Assembly (NCBI GenBank): GCA_035610365.1 | Contig: CM069432.1 | Span: 77,628,520-77,692,519, forward strand | Direction of reading: 5' to 3' | DNA length: 64,000 bases | Origin: Aquatica leii | Lineage: Eukaryota > Arthropoda > Insecta > Coleoptera > Lampyridae | In this document: positions 9,225-21,149 of the stretch, piece by piece | Layout of the letters: each line of letters begins with the position of its first letter | How positions within the stretch are numbered: the first letter of the stretch is position 1 | Notes under the pieces: generated by a model | Told to the model about the DNA's origin: nothing | Database searches by the model: none | Seen by the model: the letters and a program-made list of their open reading frames with translations, nothing else | Made by a program: the position numbers and the translations under genes

Positions 9225-12200
9225 GTAATTGTTTTATACTCTACAAATATTTTCAAGTTTAAGAATAATACAGTAAGAATAATACATAATTACAATTAAA
9301 ATTACATAAAATGTTTTTACTAAAAAATTAGTTAAAAATTTACTTAAACATTTTAGTAAAAGTAAGTTGCACTAATACAACGTTGTTAGCTTTTTTTGGG
9401 TGTACCATGAAATAGTAGTCAGAATGCTTAAGTTTTTATATTTTCTATTTATACAATTAAAAAAGCATTTGGTATTATTATAAATATGACTGATAAATTT
9501 GAAATAACATAAATAATTTGTATATTGTAGTTTAAAACCTCAAAGGACATGTTTCACACAATATTTCATTCAAACACCTACATATTTTAGACGTTATGAT
9601 TCTATCGGGAGTTTCCTATAAAAAGTAAATATTATGATTCTGGCTTTATTGATGATAAATCTTTCAATAATGTATTATGTGCTCTAAAAACTGTTGCTTT
9701 TTATATGTCTATTGAATTACATTTTTCTTTACTTATACTAATAGCATAGAAAAGACAGACATTAACTTATAAAATAAAAACGTTACCAGAGGAAAGTGCA
9801 TTTTATCTTGTAATTAGTCACTTAAAGCGTAATTTGATGTAATAAAAAAAATTACTCTTTTACATTAACTTTAACGCTATAAAATTTAAATTGTTTTATT
9901 TAAACAGCAACGTCTATAAAAATTCAAACATGAAAAACACTAAAACAATGTGCTTTATAAATAATTATTAATTATAATAATTTGATCATAATCATAATTA
10001 ATTTGATTTACGTGTCATTTGTATTTCGTTAAAGTATAAACTTAAATATAACATTTTAATAATCTAATGCAAACGTTTAAAGTAATTAAATATTTTTTAA
10101 GCTAGATTCTGTAGTTATATAATAAGTATTGTCTATAATTGTCATATAAAGACTACGATTTTACGCTCTTTGGATACTGACCTTTGTTAACGTACTAGTA
10201 TTTATAATATCTTAAATGAAATTAAACTCAAGGTAGACATTTTTAAATATATTGTGTAGGATTATTTATGAAAACTCATTTATTGTAAACATTAACAGTA
10301 ATGTATTTACAGTTAGATAAATTAATGCCAGATGCTGATATTTAGTTACAATTATACCTATGCCTGTTGCTAACGTGATACAAATACTTATTACGTATAT
10401 TTTGTATTGAATTTTTAAACTAATTCTTTTTACTGAAATAATCATTATAATAACAGTTTTAGTTATAGATAAAATGTTATTGTACGTAGGATACTTACAT
10501 TATTAACGCACTTATGTGATTACACATACGTGCATTAATAATATCTCTATCCTACTTGTTACGTAAATAACTATTATTTAAGTTTATAGTTGTTAGTATG
10601 CAATATTTTACTAATATCAATATTAATTTTTTGTTATTAATAATGCAACCTTAAGCGTAACAAAAACTACTTTTTACAAAGTATTAAAAATTTGACATTT
10701 CATGTTTTTTAAGAGCTAATTATTAATTTATCTTTTGTTATATCTAAAGTTTTTTAATATTTTATTTGAATGATTAATGTTTTTATTGATATTATTAGTT
10801 TTTTGTGAAATATGTTTTTAATATTCTTTGGGCTTAAACTCTCAGCTTATTATGTCTAATGGATTTTCAAGTAATGGCTTTATTTACTACTACTCCCGGT
10901 TCTAGGTACTTTCCAAGTCCAAAATGTAGGTATTTAGCACTAGATATTTGCATCTTATTTTAAAAAAAAGTTTTTTTTTACAAATTTTACATGTATTTGT
11001 AGTTGTATTAATAATAAACATTTTCGACTGTTTTAGTCCAGAAACTGTATATTTTTTGTTCTTAATAAGTTTCTCTTATTTAATATCTTATTTTTTAGAC
11101 TAAAAATTGGTTTAGCCCTACTAAAGGTATTTTATATATTTCTTTACTAAGTAGCTTTTTTAGTTTCTTAGACGTTTATTTGTGCATTGTAAGGTAACTC
11201 ATGCGCGACAAAACGCCACGTTTATACAGTTTCAAACAGTTCTAAAACGTATTGCTGCTAAGTCTAAAGCTTTTAATGCTGCTTGGTTATCGGTAACGAT
11301 TTGGGTTTTTTTATTTTGATAAGATTTAATAATTATTTCTTAATGATAAGTAAAGATTGCAGTAACTTTTGCTTAAAATACGGTTAGTTGACAGAGCAGT
11401 TTACGCTCAAGGTGCTCTTTGATCTAATGCCAGCGATTTTCGCTTCGATACATAAACTTTTAATAACATTTTTTTATATTTAAAATCTTATCATTATACT
11501 ATATATATACATTATAATTTTTGATTATTGATATATTATGATTAGTGAAACATAAATTACGTTTGATTTAAAATATGTATTTTAGTTTCAGTCTGCATGC
11601 ATAATAATAGATTAGTTCATGATAGTGTAACAACATTAAAATAGGCATATAAACTATATGAATAGTCTGTATTAACTGTAATTTGAGTAGTACTTTCAAT
11701 TGATATCAAAACTATTTCTAGATTTAAAAATTAATCCATTCAAAATATACAAAAATATTATACATATTAACAAAACTGTATTTATAATATTTGTTTATAT
11801 AACAGGCGCAAAAATGATTATGTGTTTTGACACATAAGACACAAACTAAAGCATTTGTTAAAAAATTTAAAGTAAATAATAAATCAAAATAACAAAAAAC
11901 GAAAAACTAATGATGGTAGTATTAGTAACTGTTTAAGTATTGTGTTGTATACACTTCAGTTATTTTTGTAATGACAAATAAAATCTTGTAGCATTCTTAA
12001 ATAGCTAAAAACTTAGATTTCAAAAAGAGAAATTAATGAAAATGTCAAGTTGATGGATAGAAAAGTTTCAATTCAATTTATTTGTGGCAGTTGGTTTAGC
12101 ATGGCATTGAATATAACCTACTGTAAAGTTTTAGAATTAATTTTGTTTTAATTTCCAAAAATATTATAAATTCAAATTAAGTTTTACACGTAAATAACTG

Positions 12201-12487
12201 TTGTACCGTCTAAATTATATATTCAAAGTCTGGAACTTAACGTAAAAAAGTTAATGCATATTAAATATACAAGTAAATATTTAGTGTTATTGTATTTCAT
12301 ATCTAAGTGCAAACGTTGTTGTACTTAAATGGTATTTTAGTGAATGATTGCTTAGAAAAACATAAACATTTGTTTATAAACATATAAGTAGTTATAAAAC
12401 AAAACTGTTTTGATAATTTTGCGTTTCATAAACAAAACAAAAAGTATTTTTTATAACAAACTCATTGTTGATAAATAATATTAGCGT
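9225..12487. other. Intron-like AT-rich DNA
   Basis: No coding segment or TE protein is recognised. The only structured item seen is the hairpin at 10486-10555. Consistent with the start of a long intron after exon A. Confidence 0.5.
10486..10555. repeat. 70-nt imperfect hairpin
   Basis: Two ~33-nt arms pair almost completely: the left arm starts GTAGGATACTTACATTATTA and the right arm ends ATCTCTATCCTAC, with about six mismatches and a loop of only a few bases. It could be a miniature inverted-repeat element or a small-RNA precursor. The very short loop argues against a canonical pre-miRNA. Confidence 0.6.
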
Positions 12488-12609
12488 TTGATTTATTATT
12501 ATTATTTATGTTTTTTAATTTCTCATGAGCGTGGACTACAGTGGTCATTGGCTTCTTTCCACAGTAAGTTATATCTCATAATATCCTATAAAGATTTATA
12601 ATTTTTAAG

Positions 12610-13382
12610 AAACCCAATGTGTTTAGTATGCTTTGTCGGTTGTTTAAATTTTCCGCGATGTCGTTTTTTATACTATATTGCACTCTTTCTTTCTCTTTGG
12701 TGTGTTAGTTGCGTGTGCCCCAGTCTCAGTCTATGCGCACGAATAACTTATTCTCTTGTCAGATGCAAATCAGGGTACGGGCTTGTGACCAATTGTTTTA
12801 TTGGAGTAAGATGAGTATTTGTATAACTCCATTTTAGTTACCACTCGTAGAAAATTTTGTTTTGTTATTGTTATTTAAATCACTGCTTTTTAATAATGAG
12901 ACGTCTATTTCAGGTTTGGACGCGGCTATGCGAGCAGCTTGATCTGCCAACTCGTTACCTAGTATTCCTATATAGCTATATATCTTCCAAATGTGTCAGT
13001 TGGCATAAGATCATCTGTCATAGAATCGGTGGTGTAGGGTTGTTCTATAGATTTTATAACGCTAAAAGCATCGATCACAACAAGAAAATTTTCTCAATGC
13101 TGATTAAATCTGTCACATAGCATATTGTTCCGCTGCATACACTGAGCACATTTTATCTAGAGACCAGGTATAACTCTCTTGGTCACATTCGATTGCACAA
13201 CCGACACCGTTCTCTATCGTAGATCCACGACGAGTACTTTTCTGCTATTGTACGAAAGTTGTTTTTGTACACTTTAACTGGCGTCTTTTTTTTTACTAAA
13301 ACTGCTTAGATTTAAAAGAACTTTAAAATTTATTAAAATCCATGGAGGTACTTCGTGATAAAATTCTTCCAGTATTATCAGG
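12610..13382 (-). pseudogene. LINE RNase H and C-terminal region (relic)
   Basis: Minus-strand fragments match the end of a LINE ORF2. EEFYHEVPPWIL near 13350 follows the RT. GSTIENGVGCAIECDQESYT and SVYAAEQYAM (13230-13110) are the RNase H core with DGS- and E-type active-site blocks; the Asp before GS is not preserved clearly. GILGNELADQAARIAASKP (12960-12900) is the RNase H C-terminal block. VIRAHRLRLGHTQLTH near 12740 is the conserved element that follows RNase H in these LINEs. Several stops and frame changes break it. Plus-strand ORFs at 12617-12814 and 12857-13120 are shadows of this region. Confidence 0.82.
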
Positions 13383-14089
13383 TAACGAGTACCGTAAACC
13401 AAAAAAAAATTAGCTTTTTGTCAGCTATCAATTCTGAAAAAATGAAAGATAAAAATTCAAAGAATTTCTAGAAAAAAAATAAAAACTTTGTGATCAAAGA
13501 GAAACTGGTTTTGGGGATACTTTGATCACGCTTAATTTTCTAACGATATATCAAACTATCCCCTTTGAAAAGACTACAAAAATCATTAAAAAGACTCCTG
13601 ACCTTATGGGCTAACTCTAATCCAAAAAAAAACTAGCCTTTTGTTAACTAATCTTTATTTAGAAACAAAATCGAAACATTTTAACTCATAAACTAAGAAC
13701 TAGATCATTAAAAATATTAAACAAAACCTTAAACTTCAACAACTTCAATGTTTATTTCAAATTTATAAAAGACGTTTCCATCGTTGTCGATTTCCGATGA
13801 GGGATATGGCAAAATCTTAATAATGTCATTCTTCTTAATTTCGGAAATGTCATCAGCAATAAGTTTGAATTCTCTTTTATTCTTTTAAATTGATTTCAAG
13901 CCAACAACCACAACTTAGAAACAAAATTAGAATTATCTTCATTTTCTTTAGAGGTTGAGGAAAGGTGGTATTTCTCATCACATTCTTGAGCATGATTTGC
14001 GGATACTACTGTAGACAAAATCCAGTCTCTTCTTCTTTTGCTGTGGCCGGCTTGACTCTCCAAATCGTTGTTTTTTCAGAAGTGCTGTC

Positions 14090-15313
14090 AGTGCGAATTG
14101 GCGGCGTGGGTAGGGTCGTCACCTGTTACTGGTTTTGTTACTGGTGGTAAACGTTTAAACACTTCTTGCCGATTTAAGAGATAAATCCCTGAAGCCCGGA
14201 AAGAGCTGTTTTTTTTTGATTTCGTGCAACTACAGCATTCATTTTATTCAGGCTTTTCTTCAATAGTGAGGGAAACATATCTTTAGAGACAGTATTTATG
14301 CGGATATTTTGCAACTTGTGTTGAGTGTGGTACCAGACATACGAAATAAATCTCGTTTTCAGCACACATTCTTAAAACGTCAGGATCTATGTGTGATGAT
14401 AGATTATTGCCAATGAGGGCTTTTTGGCCCTCTAAACGTTTAGCATGTAGCATAAATGCACTTGTGAACCAATCTCAAAAAGTTGCACCGTCCATCCACC
14501 CGCTTGCTGTGCGATTGTATCTTGTTCCTAAACTACAACACGGCTTAACGCAACATGGATATCCTCGTGAACCATATTCTTTCCACGAGTCATAAAGGCG
14601 AAGACTCTTGTAGATCACATAGGGCGGCAATAATGTTCCATCTGCAGAACCGCAAACCATAATCGTCGTACAACTTTTCGAGTGGTTCATAATTTTTTTC
14701 GGGTATTTTACGCTTCGTCTGTAAATGTCACGTTTTTTTCCGGGGTCGTCTGACAAGTTAGACTCGTCATAGTTAAATATGTTTGAGCTTGGTAGATCTT
14801 TTAATTTAGTTTCCAAATTATCATAAAATTCTGCGGAGTTTCTGTTGACACCGACGCTCTAGCTCTCTTTATATTAGTGGCTATTCGTTGTCTATAAGAA
14901 GTTTTGTTTCTCTCAAGGAGACTGTAGGACGAAGGAACACCGGGTATATTATTTTTGACATTACTAACAGTTCTTCCTTTTCTATCTAAATAATGTTTGC
15001 CCATCATTCTGATATCCAATAGCGTTAGGAGAAATCCCCAGTCCGCACACTTGGCTGCTGCTTTTAGTATTGCTACCTCCTCCTCAAAACTGAAAATTGT
15101 GGGGCGGCCTGGTGTACCGCCATGTTTCCCTTTATACTTATTGTACAGCGTTCCAAACGGGATGCTAAACGTCCTTGATGCCTCCCAAATTGTGAACCTG
15201 CCTTCCACCACGTTTTCCAGTGCTTCTTCCAACTTATCTTGCGAGAAATCACAATATCTTCTTGATCCTAATAAACGATTTTGTTTGCAAGGTATTTTTG
15301 TAAGGGTAAACAA
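14090..15313 (-). pseudogene. pogo/Tigger transposase (frameshifted)
   Basis: The N-terminal piece (15313-14801) has a psq-type helix-turn-helix, RYCDFSQDKLEEALENVVEG through TLYNKYKGKHG, for binding the element's ends, followed by AAKCADWGF. The DDE_1 catalytic domain starts with IFNYDESNLSDDPGKK (first Asp) in the next frame (14816-14475) and includes TTIMVCGSADGTLLPPYVIY. It continues after another frame change with KALIGNNLSSHIDPDVLR, where the second catalytic Asp position is occupied by Asn, and SSFRASGIYLLNRQEV near 14190. At least three frame changes are present. The start at 15313 fits the HTH position. Jerky/Tigger-derived domesticated genes share this fold, but the breaks argue for a dead transposon. 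Confidence 0.88.
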
Positions 15314-15659
15314 TCTGGTGTAATCGTTTTTGTATAAATATTCATTATATTCTACTTAAAGGGACAACTTTGATCAAGTGATCAATGTTACCCCAGACGC
15401 TGATCAAAGTAACCCCGTGAAATAGAAATAACTACCAAGAAAAAGTGTAATGGAAATATACTGTACTTATCACTTACTTTTACTTTTAAATACATGCTTT
15501 ACATGGTATAATAGTAACTAAAATGGTATTAAGCAAACTTACTAGTGTGTCTGTAAAGTTTTGCAAACAAAATAAACACAAAGAAAAATTAACTGTATAA
15601 AAATCTCGTTTACGATATCAGCATGTGTTAACTTTGCGGTTGAAAGGATGCGACTGGTT

Positions 15660-18009
15660 GACTCCTGCACCTATGTAACTATGTGGAAACATGGACCGTG
15701 CTGGTTGCATAAACTACTGCAACAGGAATTCTTTTAAGTATGAACCAAAAATAACTGACCATGATATAATAGAAATAAATTTAGGTACATTGCATAATAA
15801 GATGGATTACAAAATAAAAACAATAAATTGCTATAAAAAATATTCAAAACAAAACCTACTTAATGTACTGAGCCATCACAATTGGAATATGCAAAATCGA
15901 CAGATGGATCAAATAGCAAATGACATAGTTCAAACGCTTTGTTATGCAGTAAATGACCTAATTATAAAGAAAACTATAAAAACACGAACGAATAACACTT
16001 GGTTTACAATGGACTTACGTAATCTCCTAAACGAAAGGGACAGGCTTTATAAAATTGCTAAATTAACGGGAAATGAAAATGACTGGATGCTTTACAAAAA
16101 CACAAGAAATAATTTTAGTAACAAAATTAAGATAAGCAAAAATAAATATTACGTAAATAAAATACAGCAAAATAGCGGACAACCTCAAAATATGTGGAAA
16201 ATTATTAAACATTTAATCAATGGAAAAAAAAATGAAACAAAAAATATAATATTTGACGAAGTAGAAATTGATGACTTAGAAGAAATATCAAATAAATTTA
16301 ACGAATATTTTGTAAGCAGCATTATGCAAATAAATAATAGTATAATCCAGCCCCCAGCAAACTTCAAAGAGGCCCCAATATTAAAACCAATCATTAATTT
16401 CAAATTTAAGCAAGTTAATTTATCGGATCTGAAGAAAATCTTAAGTAATATTAAGCGAAAAGGAGAAACGGATCACATTACAAAACAAGTTATTACAGAT
16501 GAATTGCTAGAAATTGGTAATGCAATGGTAGACCTAACAAACAAATCTTTAATAAGTGGAAAATTTCCTAATTTCCTAAATCAAAAATTCTACCAACGTC
16601 TAAAGTTAAAAATACAAAAAGATGCGAAGAATCTCGACTTATTAATATATTACCAGTGTACGAACAAATACTAGAATCAGTTGTTAAGGAACAAGTACAG
16701 TGCTTATTGGAACAAAATAATATAATTAGTAAAAATCAATCGGGTTTTCGAAGTAAACACTTGTGTAAAACAGCATTAAATCTGCTGACAAAATGGAAAT
16801 CCGAAATCGACGTGGATAATAGTGTAGTAGCAGTGTTTTTAAACTATAAAAAAGCCTTTGAAACTATCGACAGAGAAAGCCTTAGAAATAAACTTTACTA
16901 ATATGCAATACGAAGCACCGAACTTCAATGGTTCGAAACTTACCTGGAATCTCGTACTCAGACCACTACGTACCAAAATTACGAATCTATTCCAATTCAG
17001 AATAATTTAGGTGTACCTCAAGGACCAGTCTTAAGGCCATTGCTTTTCTTAATTTATATTAATGATTTAGAACTTAATCTTAAGTGCTGTAATATTAATT
17101 TGTTTGCGGACGATACCCTGGTATCAATTACTGATAAAAATGTACATTCAGCTATTATAAAGCTAAACTCAGAATTAGAAATTATTGCAAATTGGTTACA
17201 AACAAACAAATTAAAATTAAATGTGCTGAAAAGTAAGACAATGGTAATATCAAATATTAATGTTGAAACAACAAAATAAAAATTGAAAATATAGAATTAG
17301 AACAGGTTGAACAAATTAAATATTTAGGAATTGTGATTGATCAGAATCTAAATTTTAGAAGCCACGTAAATTATGTAATAAAAAAAGTAGCAAATAAGAT
17401 TAGCCTATTAGGAAGAATATCTAATAAATTGACGATTAATGCATGAATTACTGTTTATAAAACAATTATTGCACCATATTTTGATTTTTGCAGTAGTATA
17501 TTTTTAATGTGTTACGAAGTCGACTTAAAACGGTTACAGAAACAACAAAATAGAGCTATGCGGATTATATTACATTGTTCAAAATATACCAAAATCACAG
17601 TAATGTTAGATTGTTTACAATGGTTAAGTGTGAAACAGCGGATATATTTCAATTCATTAATGTTGGTATACAAAATAATTAATGATTTGCTTCCAAACTA
17701 CATGTCAAAATTAGTGATACGTAACTATGAAATACATTCATATAACACGAGAAGTCGATGTGATTTCAGATTGCCAAAATTCTCAAAATCAAAGTCACAA
17801 AATTCTCTTATGTACAAAGGTCTGAAATTATATAATGACTTACCAGATGAAATTAAGCACGAACAAAATATTTATAAATTTAAAAAAGGTCTGAGTGATT
17901 ATGTTAAGAATAAATTTTAAGCAAAAATTAGTATTAATAGAAATATGTTACGATTTATGTTAAATTAGTATATCTTTACTAAATAAACACTTACTTACTT
18001 ACTTACTTA
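15660..18009 (+). mobile_element. Second LINE, 5'-truncated, with (ACTT)n tail
   Basis: A plus-strand non-LTR element within the pogo copy, beginning in the tail of the endonuclease domain and ending in a short (ACTT)n run at 17987-18009. Its coding part is 15691-17920. No target duplication was found, as is common for CR1-group elements, which also often end in short tandem repeats. The 5' limit between 15420 and 15690 cannot be fixed by eye. Confidence 0.8.
15691..17920 (+). pseudogene. LINE endonuclease tail and reverse transcriptase (CR1/L2/Jockey-group)
   Basis: Opens with the end of an APE endonuclease (NSFKYEPKITDHDIIEINL, the conserved DHD/DH block). The RT follows: NQSGFRSKHLCKTALNLL, then VAVFLNYKKAFETIDRES, where the first catalytic Asp of the usual FLDxxKAFD block is Asn. 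Later GVPQGPVLRPLLFLIYINDL and the catalytic LFADDTLVS are present. The C-terminus (17507-17920) has TRSRCDFRLP and GLKLYNDLPDEIKHEQNIYK, characteristic of this LINE group. Frame breaks occur near 16610-16660, 16900, 17280 and 17445. It would have nicked DNA and copied its own RNA at the target site. Confidence 0.87.
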
Positions 18010-18067
18010 AAAGAAGTTTCGATCAAAGTATACCCTGGATTCAAAGTGTTCTCAGTTTACGGTACTC

Positions 18068-19290
18068 AATTGCATTTAAGTACTCCACGGAACGCACACT
18101 AGCTGGTTTCGTGATGGTCGGTCAGCTATAATACAGCTTATTTGGTTTTAAAAAGAAATTGTGGTTTGGATGATTGGGGGAAACCTTTATGCGAGTGGCA
18201 TATTTGGCAAGTAGTCTCGTTCAACTTGGAGAGTTCTGTTAGAGACGTAGGGAAAGCACATAGACAGTATTTTATTCCCATATTGTGTATTGTATCTAAA
18301 ACCTGCAACGTGCTTTTTTGTGCCGATGAGTACGCTACAGATCCGTAATCAATTCTTGTTAGTACGATCGATTTGCGTATTTTAAGGAGAGTCAACGGTT
18401 CCGCGCTCCATTTGTTATGCGCCAGCACCTTAATGAAGTCGAAAGACATTTTTGATCCGTCACTGAGATATGTCGGTGCAAGTCATCTTGCAGTCAAAGG
18501 TTACTCCAAGAAATTTTACCGTGTCTTTGCAAACGATCGCTTGGTGTAAATAATACGAGGTCGTAGTGGGGAGTTCTCAGTCGGCAAGTGTCCACAATGT
18601 GTTTTTTCGGTGGCAAACGTCAAGCCGATGTTTTCACCATTCGCTATTATGGTTTTTATGGCATCCTGCAGTTGTCTAGCAATAAGTCCCACTTTCTTGC
18701 CTAAAAACATTATAGCTAAGTCATCGACGTATAGGCACTTTTACACGTTCTCGTCTACACCCTTTGCAATATTGTTTATTGCTATCGCAAACAAGGTGCA
18801 GTTTAGAGATGATCCCTGCGGAACACCGTTTTCTAATTTTTTAGTAGAAGACAGGCAGTTACCGATCCTCGCCCAAAAGCGTCTGTTAGTCAAGAAAGAG
18901 CATATAAGCTTTTATACGCTTCCTTTCAAGCCGTAATCGTGCAACTTTTGTTGGATACCGTAGCGCCAAATCATGTCATATGCTGCTTTGATATCAAACT
19001 TCTATTATCTGATGTTCGCGATTTCTGAACCCATCTTAGACCATTTGCTCTAACAACACCAGATGATCTGTGGTAGACCTATTTTTGCAAAATTTGGTTT
19101 AGTAAGGGACAACAATTTCTTTCGTTCTAGGTACCATTGCAAACGGCTGTTTACCATTTTCTCTAATAGTTTTCTCATGCAGCAAGTGAGGCTGATATGG
19201 CCATAAGTAAAGGAACGGATATCTTTGTCCGGTTTTAAGATAGGAATTACTATGGCTTTTTGAAGTGAAACTTCTTTATCGGCGTTGGAA
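18068..19290 (-). pseudogene. LINE reverse transcriptase (relic)
   Basis: Minus-strand RT of the outer LINE. Fragments include AIVIPILKPDKDIRSFTYGHISLT near 19250, the LYVDDLAIMFLGKK box at about 18733-18690 (YVDD catalytic core intact), GLTFATEKTHC, and the thumb block VLTRIDYGSVAYSSAQKSTLQVLDTIHNMGIKYCLCAFPTS in 18449-18138. It ends KPASVRSVEYLNAIEY at the pogo insertion point. Several stops and frame changes are present. Plus-strand ORFs at 18142-18348 and 18610-18936 are shadows. Confidence 0.83.
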
Positions 19291-19302
19291 AAAAATTTAC
19301 CG

Positions 19303-19505
19303 TCACATTTTTCGCTTACGCGTCACATTTTTTTTTTGGTTACGCGTCACATTTTTTATCGTCACATTTTTTATCGTCACATTTTTTAAATTTAAAATAT
19401 TTAAGGTTAACCTCAATTTCTGATTGAACGATGACATTTTAAATTTAATATATTTAAGGTTAACATCAGTTTCTGATTGAACGATGACATTTTTTTAATT
19501 TAATT
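19303..19505. repeat. Local tandem repeats inside the LINE
   Basis: About five copies of CGTCACATTTTTT (19303-19390), then two ~60-bp copies containing AAGGTTAACCTCAATTTCTG / AAGGTTAACATCAGTTTCTG followed by ATTGAACGATGACATT. They separate the RT from the preceding coding block, so they are a late insertion or local expansion within the dead LINE. Confidence 0.75.
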
Positions 19506-20860
19506 TCAACTGGAAATTTCTTCAACATTTTTTTGTTGATGTTGTCCGGTTCTGGGGAGGATAAGGTTGATCTATTTATCGCTTCGTTTAGTTCGCTTAT
19601 CAAAAAAGATAAAGTGTAATCTATAGTGTATTTTTCGTATCAAAATTGAGAAATATCTCAGTCCGGTCTCTCGTGGAGGAAAAAGTGGCATTGTAGTTTG
19701 TCGAGAAGCTTACAGTTTTAAACTGCATCGCGATCTCTACCGCATTTTCTGTTTGTTGATGCTGAGAGTTTTCCAAACAGGTAAGCATGGTGGAGCGATA
19801 TTTTCCAGATATGGCAAGTATCTTCTTCCAGAAGTCAGCGCTGCTAAGAATGAATGTTATAGTCGACGTGTAGGCGTTCCAACCGGCACTCTTACTTTCA
19901 AACACGACCCTCCTCGACTTAGCACTGGCTTTCTTAAAAACTACTAGGTTTGTTTTGGTCGGGTACTTTTTAAATTTGTTGAATGCTTTTTTCTTTGCCG
20001 AAATCGTCTTTTTTGCCTGTGCATTCCACCAGGGTACGCCGCGTTTGAGCAAAGTTTGGCCCGTTCTAGAAATAAATTTGAGTGCACTTTTGAATATGAT
20101 GTCGGTGATTTTGCAAACGTCCCGTGCTTTCAGCGGTGTTAGTTGCTTGGCAAAACCTTCCCAATCGTCTTTAGCTGTTATCCATCTTCTATTTACTTGT
20201 TTGATTAGACAAACTCTATCAGTTTTTACAAATATTGGAAAATTATGGCTGTTGTCTAAGTCGTCCTCTACTCTCCATACGAGTTTGGAAGCTATCTGAC
20301 TAGACGCTATTGACAAGTCAATGACGGCAAAAGTATTAGATATGCTATTAAAGTGAGTATGCGAGCCGTCGTTTAAACTAAATTTTTATTTCCAGTTATT
20401 CTTTGAGGATACGGCCTCTTGCGTCAGTCGTCTGTGATCTCCACAACGTACTATGAGCGTTAAAATCTCCTACTATAAGAATAAGTAGCGGTAGTTGCCG
20501 TATCAAGTCTTTTATACGCCAGTGTATGTTCGGTAAATATATGTTACATATCGTTATTTTTATTGGTGTTTCTACGGCATCAGCTACACACTGAATGTTT
20601 GTGTTTATCTGCAGTTTAGTGTACTCTACATTGTTTCTTATTATTATCGCAACGCCACCACTTCTGCGTTGCACAGGGAAATGGTCGTGCCGTACTATTT
20701 CATATCCGATTAGTAAGTACAGTTGTCCTGGAGCAAAATGTGTTTTTTGTAAGCACAGGCACATCGGGTGGTGACGTTGCAGTAAGATTTATATGTCGCA
20801 GCACCTCACAATGCATCTTCTACAGTTCCATTGTAGTACCTTTTGTAAGTTGAATTTTGT
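19506..20860 (-). pseudogene. LINE APE-type endonuclease and pre-RT region (relic)
   Basis: The endonuclease reads QKTHFAPGQLYLLIGYEIVRHDH, RRSGGVAIIIRNNVEY and IVGDFNAHSTLW (20764-20396), which carry the expected active-site blocks. The terminal SDHFPI block appears as SHNFPI near 20230, so the key Asp-His pair is altered. It is followed by VPWWNAQAKKTISAKKKAF and FESKSAGWNAYTSTI, the usual linker before RT. The two ORFs (20764-20396 and 20316-19621) are separated by a frame break. Confidence 0.85.
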
Positions 20861-21149
20861 TATGTAAAATTTTGTGCTCGTGTAATTAAATAAATATGGG
20901 TTAGTAAATAAATAAGGAATAAGTATAAGACAAGTAGATACGCATAAGAGACAAACAAGTAAAATGACTAGTTAAGTAAAATGACTAATTAAGTAAAATA
21001 TCACAGTTTACGTTTGGCTACAAGGTGAAACACCCGATTTTCAAGATTTACTTTTGGGCTAACCCTTTTTAACCTTCGTGTATTGGGATTTATAAATTCA
21101 GCATCGATTACTACTAGTAGAGTCGGTGGGAGATGCTGCCAATGCCATT

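Larger units (their letters stand above)
13385..18062 (-). mobile_element. pogo/Tigger-like DNA transposon inserted in the LINE
   Basis: The insertion lies between TA dinucleotides at 13383-13384 and 18063-18064. Removing it with one TA makes the LINE frame read through from EYLNAIEY to LIILEEFYHE, so the junctions are supported at base level. The ends carry inverted CCGTAAAC, within a perfect 13-bp inverted pair at 13387-13399 and 18055-18067. A subterminal motif TACTTTGATCA recurs at 13519, near 15370-15410 (reverse orientation) and near 18021-18031, typical of transposase-binding repeats in this superfamily. It encodes a broken psq-HTH/DDE transposase on the minus strand and hosts a second LINE. 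Confidence 0.8.

Noticed and set aside
12530-12563. Possible microexon ending at a GTAAGT donor
   Set aside because: The stretch fits the 3' untranslated region of the minus-strand LINE, just before its (TAA)n tail.
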